NCBI RefSeq assembly: GCF_958350005.1
Contig: NZ_CATWFF010000131.1
Coordinates: 1-5,821, forward strand
Source: an uncultured Megasphaera sp.
GTDB lineage: Bacteria; Bacillota; Negativicutes; Veillonellales; Megasphaeraceae
Length of the DNA stretch: 5,821 nt
Direction of reading: 5' to 3'
The stretch's first letter is position 1. Every line of letters begins with the position of its first letter. This document shows positions 1 to 4,877 of the stretch, piece after piece. A program made the position numbers and the translations under genes. The notes under the pieces were generated by a model, which was given only the letters and a program-made list of their open reading frames with translations, searched no databases and was not told the DNA's origin.

Positions 1-7
1 TAATATA

Positions 8-30
8 AATAATCATTATTGACAAATAAT
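8..30. promoter_or_regulatory. Fur/PerR-type operator array upstream of ahpC
   Basis: Three AT-rich hexamers alternate in orientation: AATAAT at 8-13, ATTATT at 15-20 and AATAAT at 25-30. The first two form a perfect 6-1-6 dyad (AATAATcATTATT). It shares the inner ATAAT-n-ATTAT core of the known PerR box and closely resembles the Fur box. The second and third hexamers form a further 6-4-6 dyad. The array covers the -35 element at 19-24, so a bound repressor would block RNA polymerase. AhpC operons in Firmicutes are classic PerR targets, so peroxide-responsive derepression is the likely role. I cannot distinguish PerR from Fur from the site alone. Confidence 0.65.
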
Positions 31-47
31 CCAACAGATGGTATGAT
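19..47 (+). promoter_or_regulatory. Sigma-A type promoter of the ahpC operon
   Basis: A perfect -35 hexamer TTGACA (19-24) is followed by a 17-bp spacer and TATGAT (42-47). TG one base upstream of the -10 (39-40) adds an extended -10. Transcription would start near position 54, leaving a leader of about 44 bases before the ahpC start. This is a strong promoter by consensus, as expected for a gene that is repressed until needed. Confidence 0.85.
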
Positions 48-97
48 ACAGACATAGCAAGAAATTGAATATAAATGTCATTAAGGAGGCGGTTTAC

Positions 98-661
98 ATG
101 TCGTTGATTAATAAAGAAGTAGCAGATTTTAAAGTATTGGCCTATCAGAACGGTGCCTTTCATTCCGTGAAAAAGAAGGATATTCTGGGCAAGTGGTCCG
201 TATTTTTCTTCTATCCAGCCGATTTCACCTTTGTGTGCCCGACGGAACTGGAAGATCTGGCCAATATTTACGATAAATTCCAGAAAATTGGCTGCGAAGT
301 ATACAGCGTATCCTGCGATACGCACTTTGTACATAAAGCATGGCATGATTCGTCCAAAGCCATTGGCAAGGTAACGTATCCCATGCTCGGTGATCCGACC
401 GGCGCCCTGGCAAAGGACTTTGACGTCTATATTGAAGATGCCGGCCTGGCTGAACGGGGCACGTTCATCGTCAATCCGGAAGGCAAAATTGTCGCCTATG
501 AAGTCAATGCCGGAAATGTAGGCCGTAATGCTGATGAACTGCTGCGCAAAGTCGAAGCATCTCAGTTCGTAGCAGAACATGGCGATCAGGTATGCCCGGC
601 CAAATGGCAGCCTGGTGCCGAAACGATTAAACCGAGCTTCGATTTAGTCGGCGCACTGTAA
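98..661 (+). CDS. ahpC: Alkyl hydroperoxide reductase subunit C (2-Cys peroxiredoxin)
   Basis: This is a cytoplasmic peroxidase that reduces H2O2, organic hydroperoxides and peroxynitrite through a cysteine-sulfenic acid cycle. The protein has 187 residues, the same length as E. coli AhpC. The peroxidatic motif YPADFTFVCPTE lies at 39-50, with C47 as the attacking cysteine and P40, T44 and R120 (in AERGTF) as the expected active-site partners. The resolving cysteine is C166 in VCPAKW, near the C-terminus. The tail ends in DLVGAL, like the classical AhpC1/Prx1 class. The ATG at 98 is chosen because AAGGAGG (83-89) sits 8 bases upstream and the product then begins MSLINKEV, as family members do; a TTG at 65 in the same frame has no such support. 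The gene is first in a two-gene operon with its presumed reductase, which starts one base after its stop. The overlapping Fur/PerR-like array suggests induction by peroxide or metal status. Confidence 0.96.
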   Translation: MSLINKEVADFKVLAYQNGAFHSVKKKDILGKWSVFFFYPADFTFVCPTELEDLANIYDKFQKIGCEVYSVSCDTHFVHKAWHDSSKAIGKVTYPMLGDPTGALAKDFDVYIEDAGLAERGTFIVNPEGKIVAYEVNAGNVGRNADELLRKVEASQFVAEHGDQVCPAKWQPGAETIKPSFDLVGAL

Positions 662-662
662 T

Positions 663-2330
663 ATGGAAGCGCGGCAGCAGCCCGCAAGTACAATGTATGA
701 TGCAGTCATTATCGGCGGCGGCCCGGCAGGGCTGACCGCCGCATTGTACCTGGCTCGGGCAAAATACAAAGTAGTAGTCGTAGAAAAAGAAAAGATTGGC
801 GGCCAGATTACCATTACGTCTGATGTGGTAAATTACCCCGGCGTTGCCAGGACAAGCGGCGCTGCCCTGACGGAAACGATGCACGAACAGGCGAAAGCCT
901 TTGGAGCAGAGTTCCTCCTGGCAGAAGCGCAGTCCCTGGAGCTGCAGAAGGATGTCAAAGTCATTCATACGTCAAAAGGCGACATACAGGCGTTATCTGT
1001 CATTCTGGCCCTGGGTGCCAATCCCCGCACAATCGGGTTTGACGGGGAACAGGCATTTCGCGGCCGCGGCGTTGCCTATTGTGCTACCTGTGACGGTGAG
1101 TTCTTTACGGGCATGGATGTCTTCGTCATAGGCGGCGGATTTGCGGCAGTAGAAGAAAGCATGTTCCTCACCAAATATGCCAGGTCAGTCACCATTCTCG
1201 TGCGGAAAGATCACTTTGCCTGCGCCCAGACCATCGTCGATGAACTGCAGAAGTATCCAAAGATTTCTGTCAAGTTTAATACGGAAATCGTATCGGCCCA
1301 GGGAGATCAGCTTCTGTCAAAGGCGACGTTTAAAAATAACAAGACTGGCGAAACCTGGCAGTATACTGCACCAGACGGCGGCTCCTTCGGCATTTTCGTA
1401 TTTGCCGGCTACGTGCCGAATACGAAACTGTTTGCCCATGACGTTGCGCTGAATGACCAGGGCTACGTCATTACCGATGCCAATCATAAGACCAATCTGG
1501 ACGGCGTATATGCAGCCGGCGACATTTGCATCAAGAATCTGCGCCAGGTCGTTACTGCCGTGTCAGACGGCGCCATTGCAGCGACGGCAGCAGAAAAACA
1601 TATTGCCGCCATGCACGAAAAGCTCAGCCTGCCGGAATTCAGCCGTCCTGCTGTAGACGAAGCAGAAGTCGGGCCTGCTCCGCAGGAGGCACCAAAAGGG
1701 GCTGCCCCTGCAGCTGCTTCAGAGGATGCCTTTATTTCTGCAGATATTCGGGAAAAATTGGTTCCTATTTTTGCCAAGTTTGCCAAGCCTGTTATTATCA
1801 AAGTCTGGCTCAGTGACAGCCCCCTGTCGAGAGAATTGCTGGGATTCAGTCAGGAAATGGCAGGACTGACAGACAAGATTCTCGTGCAGGAAGAACGAAC
1901 CAACGGGGGCGATCCCGGACTGGAACTGCTCCATGCTGATGGTTCGTCAAGCGGCATCTGGTTCCACGGTGTACCTGGCGGGCATGAATTTAATTCCTTC
2001 ATCATTGCCCTGTACAATGTAGCAGGGCCGGGCCAGGAAATGGATGACACCGTGCAGAAACAGGTAGCTGCTATTAATACAGAGGGAAAAGATGTACACG
2101 TCAAAGTCGTCGTCTCTCTGTCGTGCACGATGTGCCCGGAAGTCGTCATGGGTACGCAGCGCCTGGCTGCAGCATCGCCCCATGTTACGGCAGAAATGTA
2201 CGATGTACAGCATTTTCCGGAACTTCGCAGGAAGTACAACATCATGAGTGTACCCTGCATGATTGTCAATGATTCAAAAGTATATTTCGGTAAAAAAGAT
2301 ATTCACGAAATTGCTTCATTACTTCAATAA
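663..2330 (+). CDS. AhpF-like FAD-dependent peroxiredoxin reductase with permuted domain order (TrxR body followed by tandem thioredoxin-fold domain)
   Basis: This is probably the electron donor for AhpC: NAD(P)H to FAD, to a CATC dithiol, to a CTMC dithiol, to the AhpC disulfide. Residues 12-320 resemble thioredoxin reductase. They carry the FAD motif GGGPAG (18-23), the redox centre CATCDG (C140, C143), a second nucleotide motif GGGFAA (157-162) and the FAD-binding AAGD (284-287). Residues 324-357 are an Ala/Pro/Glu-rich linker. Residues 358-555 resemble the N-terminal domain of classical AhpF: a first thioredoxin fold without CxxC, then SLSCTMCPEVV (C488, C491) and a presumed cis-Pro loop, SVPC. 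Classical AhpF (about 510-520 residues) has this module at the front, so the order is reversed here. The start is ambiguous. ATG 663 follows the ahpC stop by one base, which suits translational coupling. ATG 693 gives the usual MYDAVIIGGG beginning. Neither has a convincing Shine-Dalgarno. The function is inferred from domains and operon position; a thioredoxin reductase with a fused glutaredoxin-like domain is the alternative name. Confidence 0.88.
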   Translation: MEARQQPASTMYDAVIIGGGPAGLTAALYLARAKYKVVVVEKEKIGGQITITSDVVNYPGVARTSGAALTETMHEQAKAFGAEFLLAEAQSLELQKDVKVIHTSKGDIQALSVILALGANPRTIGFDGEQAFRGRGVAYCATCDGEFFTGMDVFVIGGGFAAVEESMFLTKYARSVTILVRKDHFACAQTIVDELQKYPKISVKFNTEIVSAQGDQLLSKATFKNNKTGETWQYTAPDGGSFGIFVFAGYVPNTKLFAHDVALNDQGYVITDANHKTNLDGVYAAGDICIKNLRQVVTAVSDGAIAATAAEKHIAAMHEKLSLPEFSRPAVDEAEVGPAPQEAPKGAAPAAASEDAFISADIREKLVPIFAKFAKPVIIKVWLSDSPLSRELLGFSQEMAGLTDKILVQEERTNGGDPGLELLHADGSSSGIWFHGVPGGHEFNSFIIALYNVAGPGQEMDDTVQKQVAAINTEGKDVHVKVVVSLSCTMCPEVVMGTQRLAAASPHVTAEMYDVQHFPELRRKYNIMSVPCMIVNDSKVYFGKKDIHEIASLLQ

Positions 2331-2368
2331 CTCCCTATCTTCTCCATCATCTCATACTAACCATACTG

Positions 2369-2414
2369 CGAACCGACAGGATGATTTCCCTTTCATCTTG
2401 TCGGTTCGTTTTTT
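2369..2414 (+). terminator. Intrinsic terminator of the ahpC operon
   Basis: Arms at 2369-2384 and 2393-2408 pair over 16 bases with a single G-U wobble. The loop is 8 bases and six T follow at 2409-2414. The hairpin lies 38 bases after the flavoprotein stop and separates this operon from guaA. Confidence 0.93.
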
Positions 2415-2450
2415 CTGAAAGACAAACAATATGAAAATAATAGGCCTCCA

Positions 2451-2482
2451 TTGCGGCGAAAAGTCGTATTATGTGGTATAAT
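2451..2482 (+). promoter_or_regulatory. Probable guaA promoter (extended -10)
   Basis: A perfect TATAAT at 2477-2482 is preceded by TGG (2474-2476), giving an extended -10 element. The nearest -35-like hexamer is TTGCGG (2451-2456), but its spacer of 20 bp is long, so the extended -10 probably carries most of the strength. Transcription would start near 2489, leaving a leader of about 58 bases. That is too short to hold a purine riboswitch, and I see no xpt-type aptamer. No operator-like dyad stands out. Confidence 0.65.
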
Positions 2483-2546
2483 AACAGAATCATCAGAGCT
2501 ATGCGGTGTTTTCTGCAGGCAATATTACCCTTATGAGGAGGAAACA

Positions 2547-4082
2547 ATGGATAACAAAGAACTCGTAATTGTTGTCGATTTCGGCGGGCAGTATAACCAG
2601 CTGATTGCGCGGCGTGTCCGTGAAAATCACGTATACTGTGAAGTATATCCGTATCACAAGGCAGTAGCAAAAATCAAGGAACTTCATCCGCAGGGCATTA
2701 TTTTCACCGGCGGCCCGGCCAGCGTCTACGAAGAGAAGGCGCCGAAGATTGAAGAAGAAGTCTTTCACCTGGGAATTCCGGTCCTGGGACTTTGCTATGG
2801 AATGCAGTTTATGGCGCAGACCCTGGGCGGAAGCGTAAAATCGGCAGATATGCGGGAATTTGGCAAGACTCCCATTACGGTAGATACGTCGTCACCATTG
2901 TTTAAAGGTCTGCAGAAACAGGAAATCGTCTGGATGAGTCACACCGATTATGTAGCATCCATTCCGGAAGGGTTTGCGATTATCGCTCATACAGACAATT
3001 GCCCGGTGGCAGCGATGGAAAATAAAACAAAGAAACTCTATGCCATGCAGTACCATCCGGAAGTGCTTCATACGGAACACGGCAAGGAAATGCTGCATAA
3101 CTTCCTGTTTGAAGTCTGCGGCTGCACCGGCACCTGGACGATGGCCAACTACGCTAAAACAGCCATTGCTGATGTAAAGAAAACCGTCGGTAACGGCAAA
3201 GTCGTGCTGGCTCTGTCCGGCGGTGTCGACAGTTCTGTGGCTGCAGCGCTCATTTCCAAAGCCGTTGGCAGTCAGCTGACCTGTATTTTCGTCGATCACG
3301 GCCTGATGCGCAAAAACGAAGGCGATGAAGTAGAAGCGGCATTCAAAGATTCGGGCATGAACTTTATCCGCGTCGACGCATCGGAACGATTCCTGAGCAA
3401 GCTTGCCGGTGTCAGTGAACCGGAACGGAAGCGCAAGATTATTGGCGAAGAATTTATCCGTGTCTTTGAAGACGAAGGACGTAAAATCGGCTCTGTCGAT
3501 TTCCTGGCCCAGGGTACGATTTATCCGGACGTCATCGAATCGGGCGCCGGTGATGCGGCAGTCATCAAGAGCCACCATAATGTAGGCGGTCTGCCGGCTG
3601 TTGTCGATTTCAAAGGTCTTATTGAACCGCTGCGCAATTTGTTTAAAGATGAAGTCCGTGAATTAGGCGCCGAACTGGGACTGCCTGATTATCTCGTATG
3701 GCGCCAGCCTTTCCCCGGACCGGGCCTGGCCATCCGTGTCATGGGTGAAATTACGAAGGAAAAACTGGCCATTCTCCGTGATGCTGATGCCATTTTCCGG
3801 GAAGAAATTGCCAATGCCGGCCTGGATCGCTCCATTAATCAGTACTTTGCTGTCCTCACGAGCAACCGTACTGTCGGCGTCATGGGCGACTTCCGTACCT
3901 ATGACTACACGCTGGCTCTGCGCGGCGTAACGACGACGGACTTCATGACTGCCGACTGGGCACGAATCCCTTATGACGTACTGGATAAAGTTTCCAACCG
4001 TATCGTCAATGAAGTAGATCACATCAACCGCATCGTCTACGACGTAACGAGCAAACCACCTGCTACCATTGAATGGGAATAA
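2547..4082 (+). CDS. guaA: GMP synthase (glutamine-hydrolysing)
   Basis: This enzyme makes GMP from XMP, ATP and glutamine in the last step of de novo guanine nucleotide synthesis, in the cytoplasm. The protein has 511 residues, the usual length for the two-domain bacterial form. The N-terminal class I glutamine amidotransferase begins VIVVDFGGQYNQLIARR. It has the nucleophile C83 in GLCYGMQ and the partners H170 and E172 in YHPE. The ATP-pyrophosphatase domain starts near residue 195 and has the P-loop SGGVDSS at 224-230. QPFPGPGLAIR (387-397) leads into the C-terminal dimerisation domain, which ends in the typical PPATIEWE. The ATG at 2547 is chosen because GAGGAGG (2535-2541) lies 5 bases upstream and the product begins where the family does. 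Earlier in-frame codons would overlap the promoter. The gene is alone between two terminators. All key residues are present and nothing looks damaged. Confidence 0.98.
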   Translation: MDNKELVIVVDFGGQYNQLIARRVRENHVYCEVYPYHKAVAKIKELHPQGIIFTGGPASVYEEKAPKIEEEVFHLGIPVLGLCYGMQFMAQTLGGSVKSADMREFGKTPITVDTSSPLFKGLQKQEIVWMSHTDYVASIPEGFAIIAHTDNCPVAAMENKTKKLYAMQYHPEVLHTEHGKEMLHNFLFEVCGCTGTWTMANYAKTAIADVKKTVGNGKVVLALSGGVDSSVAAALISKAVGSQLTCIFVDHGLMRKNEGDEVEAAFKDSGMNFIRVDASERFLSKLAGVSEPERKRKIIGEEFIRVFEDEGRKIGSVDFLAQGTIYPDVIESGAGDAAVIKSHHNVGGLPAVVDFKGLIEPLRNLFKDEVRELGAELGLPDYLVWRQPFPGPGLAIRVMGEITKEKLAILRDADAIFREEIANAGLDRSINQYFAVLTSNRTVGVMGDFRTYDYTLALRGVTTTDFMTADWARIPYDVLDKVSNRIVNEVDHINRIVYDVTSKPPATIEWE

Positions 4083-4090
4083 CAGCAATA

Positions 4091-4137
4091 CTCCCTGCAA
4101 ACCGCGTAATAATGCGGCTTGTAGGGAGCCTTTTTTT
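4091..4137 (+). terminator. Intrinsic terminator of guaA
   Basis: Arms at 4091-4105 and 4114-4128 form 10 bp (one G-U), an internal A/C mismatch and then 4 bp of CCGC/GCGG, with an 8-base loop. Seven T follow at 4131-4137 after two C. The hairpin begins 8 bases past the guaA stop. Confidence 0.93.
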
Positions 4138-4181
4138 GCCAGGAGTTCCAAAGGTGTACAGAATATCATGAGAATAGATAT

Positions 4182-4224
4182 ATCCTGCCAGGTATACGAG
4201 CGTTCTTATATCTGACAGGATTTT
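4182..4224 (+). repeat. Imperfect inverted repeat with short T run, possible second terminator
   Basis: ATCCTGCCAG (4182-4191) pairs with CTGACAGGAT (4212-4221) in 9 of 10 positions. The stem can continue inward for 5 more A/T-rich pairs (4192-4196 with 4207-4211, one G-U), leaving a loop of about 10 bases. Only four T follow (4221-4224), so as a terminator it is weak. It sits between the guaA terminator and the first operator of the restriction locus and could back up guaA termination. No coding sequence overlaps it. Confidence 0.5.
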
Positions 4225-4225
4225 G

Positions 4226-4245
4226 TGTAAATAACGTTATTTACA
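4226..4245. promoter_or_regulatory. Palindromic operator, copy 1 (upstream of the -35)
   Basis: This is a perfect 20-bp palindrome with TGTAAATAAC as its left half, ending directly against the -35 hexamer at 4246. The same nine-base arms recur at 4291-4310, which makes chance very unlikely. It is probably the binding site of a dimeric regulator of the restriction locus. The position next to the -35 suits either repression or, less likely, activation. I do not recognise the regulator family from the site. Confidence 0.75.
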
Positions 4246-4274
4246 TTGGCAAGCGGCAGGACTTGAGGTATGCT
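4246..4274 (+). promoter_or_regulatory. Probable promoter of the type I restriction-modification locus
   Basis: TTGGCA (4246-4251), a 17-bp spacer and TATGCT (4269-4274) match the sigma-A pattern with one mismatch in the -35 and two in the -10. Transcription would start near 4281, before the second operator. The two 20-bp palindromes bracket the promoter on either side, which supports its being the functional one. Confidence 0.7.
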
Positions 4275-4283
4275 ATGAGCATA
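4269..4283. repeat. Small dyad covering the -10 element
   Basis: TATGCT (4269-4274) and AGCATA (4278-4283) form a perfect 6-3-6 inverted repeat around ATG. The left arm is the predicted -10. It has a different sequence from the flanking 20-bp palindromes. It could be a site for a second regulator or a chance dyad. Confidence 0.35.
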
Positions 4284-4290
4284 AGGAAGA

Positions 4291-4310
4291 TGTAAATAAG
4301 ATTATTTACA
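4291..4310. promoter_or_regulatory. Palindromic operator, copy 2 (in the leader)
   Basis: Nine-base arms TGTAAATAA and TTATTTACA are separated by GA; only the central dinucleotide differs from copy 1 (CG there). The centre lies 65 bp from the centre of copy 1, about six helical turns, so both sites face nearly the same side of the DNA. The site begins roughly 10 bases after the predicted transcription start and ends two bases before the AAAGGAG ribosome-binding site of the next gene. In RNA the same bases could fold into a weak A/U hairpin beside that site. Confidence 0.75.
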
Positions 4311-4329
4311 TGAAAGGAGCGTAAAACCT

Positions 4330-4863
4330 GTGATACGATTAGGAGAGGTTGCCGATATTGTATCAGGATACAACGTCGGCCGAGGGCTGGTAAAAGAAGC
4401 GCCAGAACGAAAATATTCCCGCTCTGATTTCGAGCATGATTTTTATCGAATGAAGGAGGCAAGTCTGACAAATCCAATTATTTATCAGTCTGTGCTGGAA
4501 ACTCACAATATGGTGGCTGCGATTATTTCTGATGATAACAAGGACCGTGTCATCAGCCAGGCTTTTTCTATCCTGACCATTCAGACAGACAAGATACATC
4601 CCTGGTACCTTTGCTATCTGCTGAATGAGTCAGAACAGGTGGCCCGCCAAAGTAATGTGCTGGGACAAGGTTCTAATCTTATACAGCGCCTGTCAGCCCA
4701 TCAGATGAAGCAAATAGAGATTCCCCTGATTCCCATGAAGAAACAGGAAACAATAGGACGACTATATGTGACGGCAGTATATCAATATTATCTTGAAATC
4801 ACGAAAGCAGCGATGAAACGGCAGGGCATATGTAATATGTTACATCACCAGGAACAAGGATAA
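4330..4863 (+). CDS. HsdS-like protein with a single target-recognition domain (half-size type I restriction specificity subunit)
   Basis: The 177-residue product resembles one half of a type I restriction specificity subunit, which directs HsdM and HsdR to a DNA sequence. It opens IRLGEVADIVSGYNVGRG, the usual entry into a target-recognition domain. It contains SQAFSILTIQTDKIHPWYLCYLL and closes with LSAHQMKQIEIPLIPMKKQE (121-140), the usual exit motif. A helix-forming segment follows to the end. Full HsdS proteins have two such domains and about 400 residues. GTG 4330 is chosen because AAAGGAG (4313-4319) lies 10 bases upstream and no better start exists in frame. It sits 14 bases before hsdM, so the two are co-transcribed. 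Its GC is about 44% by hand count of 4381-4860, clearly below hsdM. It could act as a homodimeric half-S subunit, as a modulator of a full HsdS, or as a repressor at the nearby palindromes. The family is moderately certain; the role is not known. Confidence 0.75.
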   Translation: MIRLGEVADIVSGYNVGRGLVKEAPERKYSRSDFEHDFYRMKEASLTNPIIYQSVLETHNMVAAIISDDNKDRVISQAFSILTIQTDKIHPWYLCYLLNESEQVARQSNVLGQGSNLIQRLSAHQMKQIEIPLIPMKKQETIGRLYVTAVYQYYLEITKAAMKRQGICNMLHHQEQG

Positions 4864-4877
4864 AGGAGAGATATATC

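Noticed and set aside
65..97. TTG at 65 as an upstream start for ahpC
   Set aside because: It adds eleven residues not expected in AhpC and would place the clear AAGGAGG inside the coding region.
2451..2546. N-terminal extension of guaA to position 2451
   Set aside because: The extension would cover the extended -10 promoter and precede the strong GAGGAGG site; GuaA proteins begin at the ATG at 2547.
2483..2546. Possible purine riboswitch in the guaA leader
   Set aside because: The leader is only about 58 bases and lacks the conserved three-way junction elements of the guanine aptamer.
2892..3578. A 228-codon open frame on the minus strand inside guaA
   Set aside because: It lies wholly within the well-supported guaA coding sequence, has no ribosome-binding site or recognisable motif, and is explained by codon bias of the sense gene.
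3663..4169. A 168-codon minus-strand open frame across the guaA end and terminator
   Set aside because: It runs through the guaA terminator hairpin and is antisense to conserved guaA residues; its product shows no family features.
4226..4310. The paired palindromes as a CRISPR or insertion-sequence end pair
   Set aside because: There are only two copies, each self-palindromic, with a promoter rather than a transposase or spacer between them.
4310..4324. ATG at 4310 as a start for a leader peptide or the S-like gene
   Set aside because: It is out of frame with the S-like gene and reaches TAA after four codons; it has no ribosome-binding site of its own and its codons include the AAAGGAG used by GTG 4330.
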